20,967 nucleotides of DNA from a virus. This document shows positions 8,304 through 14,688 of the stretch, one piece after another; position 1 is the stretch's first letter; each line of letters begins with the position of its first letter. The DNA lies in the IMG/VR virus record IMGVR_UViG_3300008012_000244, positions 1-20,967 of that record. One strand, written 5' to 3'. The notes below the pieces were generated by a model. It ran no database searches, was not told where the DNA came from, and worked only from the letters and a program-made list of their open reading frames with translations. A program made the translations under genes and the position numbers.

Positions 8304-9254
8304 TTAGGCAGTTTGAATTTCAACTGCTGCTTCAGGTCTTAGGATACCATGTCCTAATGCCATTTTAGCAACCATTAAAGTTCCCTGTCTGCGGATGTCA
8401 TACTCTGACTCCATAGCTAAGTCCATTAACTTAACTGTACCAATAGCAGACTTGTGGAATACCACTGCTGCTGTATTTGAGAAGTCACCATTATATGTAT
8501 TGTTCTCTCCAGTAGATGAAGCACCTGACTGGTCTGTAAAGGCAGCAACTGCTGTGTTTGATTTCACAATGTTGACACCTGCTACTTTAAGAACTTGACC
8601 TTCTGCATACACACCATTTGTTCCGCCAAAGTCTCTATTTAAGATTTTGTCGTTTTCTACGATGTTGTAATAAGTTGATGGAGGTACGATACAAAATCTG
8701 TCATCCTCTGGTACATCTTTTTCATCCAGTGTTTGAACTGCATCAAAGATAGATGTAATAAGAGAAGCAGCATTTGTTTTTGCATCTGCATCAGTAATAA
8801 CTGCACCACCATTCTCACCATTAACAGTCGCAGAAGCCTGAGCTGCTAAGATTGCTAATTGTAATACGTGTTGATCCACTGTTCTTGCTAATGCATTACC
8901 CATTTCTGTTGAGTAAATGCTTCGTACATCATAGTGATTTTTAGCTTCATCTATCTGAGCGATAAATGAATCTGATATTAAGAGGTCATCGATTGTGATT
9001 ACTCTTTCATTTTTCTTGATGACTGAGCCTGTAATCTCATTACCTGCAGTGTGATATGCGGCTGTGGTTTTTCCAATCGCAGGAAATTGTGCAGATTTAC
9101 CTTGGCTAATTGTTCTAACCATAGTCATATCAAGCATTTGGTTCCTTCTTTGGAATGCAGCTAACACTTCACCACTGAAAACTTTGAGAAACAGAGCATT
9201 ATCGTCACCACTGTTATCTGCTTTACCTAAAAAGCTGACTGTTGCGTTTGACAT
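8304..9254 (-). CDS. Major capsid protein, gp10A-like
   Basis: The 316-residue protein matches the T7 gp10A layout throughout: DNALFLKVFSGEVLAAF near the start (T7 KLALFLKVFGGEVLTAF), then ISQGKSAQFPAIG, VITIDDLLISD, NHYDVRS, DRFCIVPPSTY, HKSAIGTVKLMDLAME, and KMALGHGILRPEAAVEI at the end. It is the HK97-fold shell protein. T7 gp10A has 345 residues; no frameshifted longer form is apparent, because the stop is followed at once by the terminator stem. The start ATG 9254 has a good Shine-Dalgarno, AAAGGAAA, six bases upstream. It follows a 126-base leader carrying a candidate phage promoter, which fits the most abundant late protein. Confidence 0.98.
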   Translation of the reverse strand: MSNATVSFLGKADNSGDDNALFLKVFSGEVLAAFQRRNQMLDMTMVRTISQGKSAQFPAIGKTTAAYHTAGNEITGSVIKKNERVITIDDLLISDSFIAQIDEAKNHYDVRSIYSTEMGNALARTVDQHVLQLAILAAQASATVNGENGGAVITDADAKTNAASLITSIFDAVQTLDEKDVPEDDRFCIVPPSTYYNIVENDKILNRDFGGTNGVYAEGQVLKVAGVNIVKSNTAVAAFTDQSGASSTGENNTYNGDFSNTAAVVFHKSAIGTVKLMDLAMESEYDIRRQGTLMVAKMALGHGILRPEAAVEIQTA

Positions 9255-9260
9255 AATATT

Positions 9261-9290
9261 TTTCCTTTATGTTTTAGTTGTTGTTGTTGA
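9261..9290 (-). promoter_or_regulatory. Capsid ribosome binding site with CAA-repeat leader
   Basis: Reading the minus strand, four CAA repeats (9290 to 9277) lead into TAAAACAT and then AAAGGAAA (9268 to 9261), six bases before the capsid ATG. The CAA stretch cannot fold and should leave the ribosome site open. This is the clearest leader in the window and suits a highly translated gene. Confidence 0.7.
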
Positions 9291-9321
9291 ACTACACCTA
9301 CTTCAATCACACAGAAGTTGT

Positions 9322-9333
9322 CTCCCGCAGGAG
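9322..9333 (-). other. Small hairpin in the capsid mRNA leader
   Basis: Minus-strand CTCC-TGCG-GGAG can form a four-pair stem with a four-base loop about 70 bases upstream of the capsid ATG. It could protect the 5' end of the mRNA or be a processing site. The stem is short, so confidence is low. Confidence 0.35.
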
Positions 9334-9358
9334 GCTAAAGTTAATCTTTTGGGTGTAC

Positions 9359-9383
9359 ACCTCTCTAATGAGAGACGGTGTTA
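9359..9383 (-). promoter_or_regulatory. Candidate phage RNA polymerase promoter upstream of capsid
   Basis: The minus strand holds ACCGTCTCTCATTAGAGAGG. Aligned by eye to the T7 consensus segment CGACTCACTATAGGGAGA, the stretch CGTCTCTCATTAGAGAGG matches at 12 of 18 positions, including the TA-G start region and the downstream GAG. The TTAGAGAG core recurs upstream of the SSB gene and, among the sites I found, in no coding region. By analogy transcription would start at the G at 9365, giving a leader of about 110 bases. The core is also self-complementary (CTCTC-ATTA-GAGAG, with outer ACAC/GTGT), so read-through RNA could fold here. Overlaps the stop of the 90-residue gene. Confidence 0.55.
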
Positions 9384-9653
9384 TGAGGGAAGTTTAGTTC
9401 CTAGTTTCCAAGAGCGTAATGCCCAGTAAACAGGAGATAAGTTTTTTTGACCCTCTACTTTTTCAAGTGTTGCACCATGTCGTGCCATGAATGATTTTCT
9501 ATTTTTAGGATTGTTCCTTTTAATCTTCATGTTGGGGTCACCGAAAGAAACCTTCTTAATATTATTTGTAGATTTATCCTTAACATAAACCATGTATTTT
9601 TTGTTTTTGTTAGGATTAGATAATATTTTATTTAAAGGTTTCTCGGTAGACAT
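9381..9653 (-). CDS. Small basic protein with FGDPNM motif, unknown function
   Basis: The protein has 90 residues and is strongly basic (many Lys, Arg, Asn). It has an N-terminal Lys/Asn-rich part, a strand pair KKYMVYVKDKSTNNIKKVSF, and the motif FGDPNMKIKRNNPKNRKSF followed by ARHGA. I recall FGDPNM...NP..R..F..RH patterns in small proteins of other marine phages, but cannot name a verified function. It lies two bases after the 42-residue gene and just before the capsid promoter region, inside the morphogenesis cluster. A virion-associated, nucleic-acid-binding or capsid-accessory role is possible. The C-terminus SPVYWALRSWKLG is aromatic. Confidence 0.65.
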   Translation of the reverse strand: MSTEKPLNKILSNPNKNKKYMVYVKDKSTNNIKKVSFGDPNMKIKRNNPKNRKSFMARHGATLEKVEGQKNLSPVYWALRSWKLGTKLPS

Positions 9654-9655
9654 GA

Positions 9656-9784
9656 TTATTTTTTCTTTTTATCTTTCCAGTTATTCTGCATATCTTTGTA
9701 CGCACTTTTAGATACTGTAGAATTTTTCTTACTTCTACTTATTCCTAATTTTTTTCTTCTATTAATATTTGCGACTAATGACAT
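9656..9784 (-). CDS. Very small basic protein, 42 residues
   Basis: Translation gives MSLVANINRRKKLGISRSKK, then NSTVSKSAYKDMQNNWKDKK and two more Lys before TAA. More than a third of residues are Lys or Arg, and the end is a Lys run. The start overlaps the stop of the 13-codon minigene in a TAATG junction. The stop is followed after two bases by the ATG of the 90-residue gene, so it fits perfectly into the chain of coupled genes. The RRKK.G.SRSKK..STVS pattern looks like a conserved phage protein rather than chance, but I cannot assign a function. DNA binding or packaging-related neutralisation is a guess from charge alone. Confidence 0.62.
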   Translation of the reverse strand: MSLVANINRRKKLGISRSKKNSTVSKSAYKDMQNNWKDKKKK

Positions 9785-9825
9785 TATTTCTTTGGCTTTG
9801 GTTTTCTTTTAGTTCCGTATCCCAT
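9784..9825 (-). CDS. 13-codon basic minigene
   Basis: Right after the holin stop (two-base gap) is an ATG preceded by AAAAAAGGAG and a five-base spacer. This is the strongest Shine-Dalgarno in the window. The frame reads MGYGTKRKPKPKK and ends TAA, whose final A is the A of the next ATG (TAATG). The peptide has seven Lys/Arg of 13 residues and two Pro. It may be a functional micropeptide, or a translated leader that loads ribosomes for the following basic genes. The Shine-Dalgarno overlaps the last holin codons. It is too short for ordinary gene finders. Confidence 0.55.
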   Translation of the reverse strand: MGYGTKRKPKPKK

Positions 9826-9827
9826 AG

Positions 9828-10232
9828 CTACTCCTTTTTTAATTTACCTGCTACTTTCTCTGCACTTCGTCCTACTGTGTAGCCACCGACTCCGATAGTT
9901 AATAAAGTCCAAAGAGCATCAGGGAGATCTAAGATTATTCCCCATTCAAAAAATGCATTTGCATAAGGAACGAGTAAGTAGTTGTTAGCTACAATCATAA
10001 CTACAACCATCATTAATAATGGTCTCCAGTTACGAGCTAACCAACTTTCACTTTTAGCTTCTGCTAAAATTATATTGGCAGCAGTAGAGAGTTCTTTCAT
10101 CTCCCCTGCCATAACTTGTTGTTGGATATTAGATTTTATTTTTTCTCGCTCTTCTTTACTATCAATGGCTTTATCTACAGTTTTAAATAAAGCACCAATA
10201 ATAGGAGAAGCGGCACCTAATAATTGAATCAT
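9828..10232 (-). CDS. Holin, three-helix GTA-type
   Basis: The protein has 134 residues with a hydrophobic N-terminal segment (residues 2 to 17), a charged helix (residues 20 to 60, KEEREKIKSNIQQQV), then the motif SESWLARNWRP at 61 to 71. Two membrane segments follow (71 to 90 and 104 to 122) and a basic tail ends in KLKKE. The WLARNWRP motif before the membrane pair is typical of the GTA_holin_3TM family as I know it. A holin opens the inner membrane so that the amidase encoded at 18326 to 18790 can reach peptidoglycan. The start overlaps the scaffold stop (TAATG). In T7 the holin (17.5) is far downstream, so this place between scaffold and capsid is unusual. Confidence 0.76.
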   Translation of the reverse strand: MIQLLGAASPIIGALFKTVDKAIDSKEEREKIKSNIQQQVMAGEMKELSTAANIILAEAKSESWLARNWRPLLMMVVVMIVANNYLLVPYANAFFEWGIILDLPDALWTLLTIGVGGYTVGRSAEKVAGKLKKE

Positions 10233-10963
10233 TACATTACGTTAGAACGCTTAATTTTCTCTTCGACTGATTGTCTATAAGCGGTATCTTTTTGATACTT
10301 AGGATCATTGATTGCCCTTACGACTTCTGCAGTTGAACGATACACATCATTATCAACCTTTGCAGTTTGACCTTGCAGTAAGTCTGGTTGTGTACCAAAT
10401 TGAGCATCATATTGAGCTTTTAAGCCTTTAATTGCAAACGTTGCAGCTTCTAGTGAGCCTTTTTCTACAATTTCATTAAAGTTAGATACTTCTGCTTCAG
10501 ACATATTATTACCTGCCCACTGTACGATTTCAGAATATTTCTGTTCGCCACCTGCAGCTTGTTGAATACTTTTTACATGATTATCTGATATCGCCATTTG
10601 TCCTGCTATATAGCTATCGACTAAATCTTTTGATAATCCCTTTTCAGCTAATTTCGCATAACTCTCTTCACCAATACTTCCTTGAGAAGCAAATTCTTCA
10701 TAAAAAGGGTTTAAGTCTAATCCCGTTGCTTGTTCAATTTGTTCTTGATTAGGGGCTTGCTCTGTTTGCTGTTGTTGATTGCCTGATGAAAATTGTTTTT
10801 CTAATTCACCATAGGCTTTTGCTAAATCTTCTCCTGATTGAAATTTTTCAGGAAGCCAACTTGGTCTCTCTTGTGATTGAGAACTGACAGTTGTACTTTC
10901 AGATGTTGTGGCTGCACCTGCAGTAGGTTCTAAGCCATCTTTAATTGTTACGGTATCTACCAT
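10232..10963 (-). CDS. Capsid scaffolding protein, gp9-like
   Basis: This 243-residue protein, between portal and capsid genes as in T7, has the usual scaffold features. The N-terminus is low-complexity and Ser/Thr/Gln-rich (residues 15 to 75, including a QQQQTEQ tract). It includes RPSWLPEKFQSGEDLAKAY, the common scaffold motif for a well-packed segment after the tail. The middle is acidic and helical, and the C-terminus is basic (EEKIKRS), the end that contacts the capsid protein. T7 gp9 is 307 residues. The start ATG 10963 overlaps the portal stop (TAATG) and has AAGGAG ten bases upstream within the portal gene. Confidence 0.9.
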   Translation of the reverse strand: MVDTVTIKDGLEPTAGAATTSESTTVSSQSQERPSWLPEKFQSGEDLAKAYGELEKQFSSGNQQQQTEQAPNQEQIEQATGLDLNPFYEEFASQGSIGEESYAKLAEKGLSKDLVDSYIAGQMAISDNHVKSIQQAAGGEQKYSEIVQWAGNNMSEAEVSNFNEIVEKGSLEAATFAIKGLKAQYDAQFGTQPDLLQGQTAKVDNDVYRSTAEVVRAINDPKYQKDTAYRQSVEEKIKRSNVM

Positions 10964-12501
10964 TATTGATTTTCTCCTTGAGATTGTGCGACCCCATCCA
11001 CTACTTGTTGGATTTGGTCAGGATTAATATTTTGAGTTGCTTGTAAAAGTTGTTGTTGCTGCATCTGTTGTTGTATTTCTTCCTGAGTCTTAATAAGACC
11101 TTCAGGATCTATACCTTCCGAGGTAGCTAATCTTTTAATAGCATCAGAAACATTGACATACTGTTGTATAACTTCAGGGCCTAATGTTCCTGCTAGTGTT
11201 GTTAAGAATGAAATAAGTTTATTCTTATCGTTACCTCGACCTAATGCTTCTAAGCCTGTAATGATAGAAGGCTTAATTGTGTTTTTAGGAAGTTGAGGTA
11301 GTTTTCCTGCTTTCTCCATCATTCTCATTTTGCGAGTAATGAAGGGAAGTTGAAACTCTTGAGAAAGAATAGAATAAACACCACCTAGGGTATCTTCTAA
11401 TTCTTGAGCCATATAACGAATTTCTTCTGCTGTAACTCTTTCAGCATCTCGTTGTACTGAGGCATTTAATAAGAACGCTAATTGTAAGCGTTGCTCAATT
11501 CTTGCCATGGTGTCATAGGCTATTCTAAAATCGGCAAATTTATTTAGTTGTAGGACAGACACATCGTTAGATGAACCTTCAATAATGGCTCCATTTGGGC
11601 TTTCTGCGAGCTTTCTAGCTCTTGTAGTACCTGAGGGAGATACCATAAATAAAACTTTAGATGCAGCGGCACTGCCTTCAACAATCGCTTTGGTTAAACC
11701 TTCAAGTGATTTTAAGTCTCCAAAATATTCCTCAACAAAACCACGCCCATAATCTTCATTATCTATTCTATTCCAACGAAGAGGTATATAAGGAGATGCA
11801 TCTAACGGGAAAGACCCACGAGACTTAGGAACTTCTAATCCCTTTATCTCTTGATAAATAACAAACTTGTTTTTCTCTTTATATATATGAGTGTATAAAT
11901 CGCAGTTTTTTTCATCTGCAGATAATCTATCACCAATTAATTTTTTAATATCTTCAGGAAGAGTATTATAAGACAAACTTTCTTTAGTAACGATTTCTTT
12001 AACATTACCCATAGGATCACGTTTGCAAGTAAACCTATCTAAACTAAAAACTCGTAAACCATTTTCACTAACATAAAGCAGTACATTACCTGCAACTATT
12101 AAATGCTTAAGGGCCTCAAAGATTGCTACTCTATCTGCATTCAATTCAATGTCAGTCATGATAGCTTTTTCAATTTGTGATAAAGAAGCCTCAATATCTG
12201 TTTTTAAATTTTGGTCACCCTCTAATTCTTTAATAACAAAATCATCTATCTTCATTCTAAAGAAGGGAGAGTTAGGTGGAACTAAAGCTAATAATAATTT
12301 AGAGGCTAAGTTATTTACCCCTCTTGCTCCAATCCCTTGATAGGGAGTTGGATATCGAGTTACATTACTGGCAGACTTGGGAGGTATTAACGTAGGAAGA
12401 GTTAATTCAGAGGAATCCCTTGCCCTCTCTAGAAATACTTCTCGGTCTAACATACATGATTGATATCGCCCTTGAGCTGTACCAATACTTTGGTCATACA
12501 T
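10963..12501 (-). CDS. Portal protein (head-tail connector), gp8-like
   Basis: The protein has 512 residues (T7 gp8: 536). Family signatures are GIGARGVNNLASKLLLALVP (residues 56 to 75), FEALKHLIVAGNVLLYV, DVYTHIY-type DLYTHIYKE, SPYIPLRWNRID followed by YGRGFVEEYFGDLKSLE, and ERVTAEEIRYMAQELEDTLG. The C-terminal 50 residues are Gln-rich (QQQMQQQQLLQATQ), as in many T7-like portals. It forms the dodecameric vertex through which DNA is packaged and ejected. The start at 12501 follows the gp7.3-like stop by six bases, in an A-rich context without a Shine-Dalgarno. The M1 position agrees with the family. Confidence 0.97.
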   Translation of the reverse strand: MYDQSIGTAQGRYQSCMLDREVFLERARDSSELTLPTLIPPKSASNVTRYPTPYQGIGARGVNNLASKLLLALVPPNSPFFRMKIDDFVIKELEGDQNLKTDIEASLSQIEKAIMTDIELNADRVAIFEALKHLIVAGNVLLYVSENGLRVFSLDRFTCKRDPMGNVKEIVTKESLSYNTLPEDIKKLIGDRLSADEKNCDLYTHIYKEKNKFVIYQEIKGLEVPKSRGSFPLDASPYIPLRWNRIDNEDYGRGFVEEYFGDLKSLEGLTKAIVEGSAAASKVLFMVSPSGTTRARKLAESPNGAIIEGSSNDVSVLQLNKFADFRIAYDTMARIEQRLQLAFLLNASVQRDAERVTAEEIRYMAQELEDTLGGVYSILSQEFQLPFITRKMRMMEKAGKLPQLPKNTIKPSIITGLEALGRGNDKNKLISFLTTLAGTLGPEVIQQYVNVSDAIKRLATSEGIDPEGLIKTQEEIQQQMQQQQLLQATQNINPDQIQQVVDGVAQSQGENQ

Positions 12502-12507
12502 TTATTT

Positions 12508-12720
12508 TTATTGCGGCAATTGAACCCCTGACCCCGAACCTTTTAAAAGAGGAATACGTAGTATTTTTCTACCTCTTCTACTGGTTTCCACACTATCACC
12601 ATCGGATCTACTTCTACCTGATGCTTCTGCAGGCGTTGGAGACGCTTGCGTATTCATCTGACGAGGAGGTACACTTGGTGTAGGTGGTTGGGGAGAGCTG
12701 CCGCCTCCGCCAAAACACAT
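12508..12720 (-). CDS. Small virion/tail assembly protein, gp7.3-like
   Basis: The 70-residue protein starts MCFGGGGSS, continues with a Pro-rich disordered stretch (PQPPTPSVPPRQ) and ends in a basic part, RRGRKILRIPLLKGSGSG. T7 gp7.3 (99 residues, a virion protein needed for tail assembly and host adsorption) has a comparable end, SGRKRARAGGKKSLSVARSSGGG, and also lies just upstream of the portal gene. The MCFGGG start with a RAGR..LRI..GSG ending is, to my recollection, common in short proteins at this locus in marine T7-like phages. The start is two bases after the previous stop. The homology call rests on synteny and a weak C-terminal match. Confidence 0.6.
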   Translation of the reverse strand: MCFGGGGSSPQPPTPSVPPRQMNTQASPTPAEASGRSRSDGDSVETSRRGRKILRIPLLKGSGSGVQLPQ

Positions 12721-12721
12721 T

Positions 12722-12949
12722 TTATATTATTGTTTCTTCTTGTTGTTTAAGTTTATCGATTAAGAAATTAATAACGCTTCTCTGTCCTGATTTGTACCAG
12801 ACTTCTTTATCTGACCATTGTAAATCCGCAGATTTATCAGGGAAAAGTGCATCTAAATATTGAACTAAATCACCTGACACATCAGGGAATTTATCCAAAT
12901 TTAGGTTATCTCTTTCTTTAGAGTGGTAGGTATTGGCTTTTTTAATCAT
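12722..12949 (-). CDS. Small conserved-looking protein, unknown function
   Basis: The 75-residue, hydrophilic protein starts at ATG 12949, eight bases inside the DUF6378 gene. It is followed at once by the gp7.3-like gene. Notable residues are PDVSGDLVQYLDALFPDKSA, then a WSDKEVWYKSGQRSVINFL segment around residues 45 to 63 that looks like a conserved amphipathic helix, and a Gln/Glu end. There is no signal peptide or membrane segment. I do not recognise it. Position between replication and structural genes does not settle its role. Confidence 0.58.
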   Translation of the reverse strand: MIKKANTYHSKERDNLNLDKFPDVSGDLVQYLDALFPDKSADLQWSDKEVWYKSGQRSVINFLIDKLKQQEETII

Positions 12950-13208
12950 CTGCCACTATTTCACCTGCAATACTCATGTAACCACAAGCATCCACATAAT
13001 CATCTTTATTAATATTACCTGTTTTTGTTCTAGCAATTTTTAATAAAGCCATCATTACCGCTACATCATGAGCAGTAATTTCTATATTTTTATAAGCCGA
13101 CCAAAGATTAGCAATGTTTACATGGTTTTGTATTTTATGACCATGGGTCATCTCTCTATCTTCACTAACAATGATAGATGCAGTATTTAAAAATTCTGCT
13201 GATTTCAT
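12942..13208 (-). CDS. DUF6378-type small phage protein
   Basis: The start is placed at ATG 13208, which forms an ATGA four-base overlap with the exonuclease stop; a GGGGGT stretch lies upstream. An ATG at 13223 would add five residues. The 88-residue protein has the pattern AEFLNTASIIVSEDREMTHG, then NIANLWSAYKNIEITAHDVA, VMMALLKIARTKTG and DDYVDACGYMSIAGEI. I recognise this arrangement (early D-R-x-x-x-H-G, LWSAY, HDVAVMM.LLKIAR, D.Y.D..GY) as DUF6378, common in phages and of unknown biochemical function. Its helical, nucleotide-pyrophosphohydrolase-like look is only an impression. Confidence 0.75.
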   Translation of the reverse strand: MKSAEFLNTASIIVSEDREMTHGHKIQNHVNIANLWSAYKNIEITAHDVAVMMALLKIARTKTGNINKDDYVDACGYMSIAGEIVADD

Positions 13209-13984
13209 CTTGAATACCCCCATTCAAATAATTTTGGTTGAGCTGTGCCAACATCGTATTCACCATCTCTGAGAATACGAGCTAGTCTAGCTTGTGTTTG
13301 GATTTCTTGATCGCTAAAGTCATGCTTTTTAAATTCACTAACAACAGCATCCCACATTAATTCAAAGTTACCTTTGAGTGGGCTCAAGATTTTTTCTGCA
13401 GTTTTCTCACCTATGGATGGACAGCCTGTATAACCATCAACTCTATCTCCCATTAATGTTTGTTTTAAGAAATTATAATCTGCAGTTGGTTCATCTATCT
13501 CTTCAATTATTTGCATTTGCTTTTCACCAAAGAAATAAATATTAGAAGGAATAGTTCTTAGGTCTTTATCTTTTGTAATAATAGTTTTAGTAAAACCATC
13601 ATCTTGGGTAGCTAAGATACCTAAGACATCATCAGCTTCTAAATTTGGATAGATAACTGTCTCATACTTTTCCTGAAGAAAATCCTTGATCGCTTTATAG
13701 GTCAGAGGTTTTCTAATAGTTTTTCGACTTGCTTTGTATGTATCTGAGATTTCTTTTCTAAAATTTTTCTTATCAGATAAAGCTACAGTTACATGGTCTG
13801 AGAATAATATCTCTTTGTAGTTTTCAATAAAATCATAAGCTCTTTTTAAGCTTTCTTTTTCTGATGCATGGAGAGTCCATAAATCATCATCCCACTTGGT
13901 AGCTTGTTCACAAGCAGCGGCAATGGTATAGGCAACTATATCTCCATCAATTAGTAGTTTTCGTTCTTTTGCTTTTAGTGACAT
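13205..13984 (-). CDS. 5'-3' exonuclease of the FEN superfamily, gp6-like
   Basis: The protein has 259 residues (T7 gp6: 300). FEN-type metal-binding motifs appear in order: LLIDGDIVAYTIA (Asp13, Asp15), the arch region with KASRKTIRKPL, NLEADDVLGILAT (Glu/Asp-Asp), IITKDKDLRTI, and LMGDRVDGYTGCPSIGEKTA, the helix-hairpin-helix DNA clamp with its two Asp. Such enzymes remove RNA primers and, with endonuclease I, degrade host DNA to nucleotides. ATG 13984 has AAAGGAA ten bases upstream and lies 38 bases inside the metallopeptidase-like gene. The C-terminus is shorter than in T7, but all catalytic acids seem present. Confidence 0.93.
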   Translation of the reverse strand: MSLKAKERKLLIDGDIVAYTIAAACEQATKWDDDLWTLHASEKESLKRAYDFIENYKEILFSDHVTVALSDKKNFRKEISDTYKASRKTIRKPLTYKAIKDFLQEKYETVIYPNLEADDVLGILATQDDGFTKTIITKDKDLRTIPSNIYFFGEKQMQIIEEIDEPTADYNFLKQTLMGDRVDGYTGCPSIGEKTAEKILSPLKGNFELMWDAVVSEFKKHDFSDQEIQTQARLARILRDGEYDVGTAQPKLFEWGYSR

Positions 13985-14306
13985 TTAATATTCCTTTTAA
14001 ATATGTTGATAAATCAGTCCTAAATAGGACTTCTGTTATGACGTTGGACATGCAATTTACGATGTCCTCTTCACTGGACTCTTTACTTAAATTATAAAGC
14101 CAGTAGGCAACGTGCATTATCTCGTGGATCAAAAGATTGGCCAGAGATGCACCACCTCTTTCTATGATATCTTCACTGATAAAAATTGTGCGTAAAGATG
14201 GATGGAAGCTACCCTCTTCTCTACATAGTTCATAAGCTAAGTGAGAAGGAACAACTTCTAATTTGATTGTTTCATGTCCGATTTTAAGCGACTTTGGTAA
14301 TTTCAT
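13947..14306 (-). CDS. Small HEXXH protein, putative zinc metallopeptidase
   Basis: The frame is open to 14555, but the upstream part overlaps the neighbouring gene completely. I start at ATG 14306 (119 residues, MKLPKSLKIGHE), a 23-base overlap with the previous stop. The core is LANLLIHEIMHVAYWLYNL, with HEIMH at residues 61 to 65 following a stretch of small residues (RGGASLANLL). This is a classical zincin helix. Upstream is a beta-type region (FHPSLRTIFISED), and downstream an acidic SKESSEEDIVN helix that may supply the third ligand. SprT-like and other small phage zincins have this layout. A role in cleaving host or phage proteins is inference. Confidence 0.66.
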   Translation of the reverse strand: MKLPKSLKIGHETIKLEVVPSHLAYELCREEGSFHPSLRTIFISEDIIERGGASLANLLIHEIMHVAYWLYNLSKESSEEDIVNCMSNVITEVLFRTDLSTYLKGILNVTKSKRTKTTN

Positions 14307-14688
14307 GAATGATTGCTTTAAAAGGAATAAGAACTCCTTTGGTCTGTTTACCATCCCCACACCATTTAAAGTTGTCTTTATATTTTTGTGTGAGTTTCTT
14401 AAGGTCTCGTGTTTTAAAGATAATTGAAAAATATTGTCTTTTTGCTTTTGTAAAACATATGACCCAAAGTTTAGATTTGGTAACTGAGATACCTGTGGGT
14501 TTTCCACTTCTTTCGACTTCAACAAGAATGTTGCCAGTCTTATCCCACCAATCACGTTCCGCTTTGATTTCTACTTTACTAATAGGTAGATTGATTGTTT
14601 CAAAAAACTTCTTTTCATGAAACCTACCGTAGTTTAAATCAGCATCGAACTTATTATCAGAATTGTATTTTAATGAGTGTCTGCCCAT
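14284..14688 (-). CDS. Putative PD-(D/E)XK-like nuclease
   Basis: The 134-residue protein starts at ATG 14688, 19 bases inside the polymerase gene. The centre reads KVEIKAERDWWDKTGNILVE, followed by VERSGKPTGISVTKSKLWVI. This resembles small endonuclease-like proteins of marine phages, in which an early Glu (RFHEKKFFE), a central Asp and an E-x-E/K pair form a restriction-type active site. The rest is basic (KKLTQKYKDNFKWCGDGKQTKG) and could bind DNA. Position directly behind the polymerase and before the exonuclease suggests a DNA-processing job. The expected final Lys of E-x-K is not obvious, so the assignment is tentative; the gene itself looks real. Confidence 0.6.
   Translation of the reverse strand: MGRHSLKYNSDNKFDADLNYGRFHEKKFFETINLPISKVEIKAERDWWDKTGNILVEVERSGKPTGISVTKSKLWVICFTKAKRQYFSIIFKTRDLKKLTQKYKDNFKWCGDGKQTKGVLIPFKAIIHEITKVA

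Noticed and set aside
9064-9429. Plus-strand frame of 121 codons opposite the capsid start and leader
   Set aside because: It runs antisense to the conserved N-terminus of the capsid gene and across its leader; its hydrophobic sequence is a by-product of the opposite strand.
12424-12433. CTAGAGAGGG on the minus strand inside the portal gene, promoter-like
   Set aside because: Lacks the upstream CC-C-CTC part and encodes conserved portal N-terminal residues (FLERA).
14309-14620. Plus-strand frame of 103 codons
   Set aside because: Antisense to the nuclease-like gene; no support for plus-strand genes anywhere in the window.
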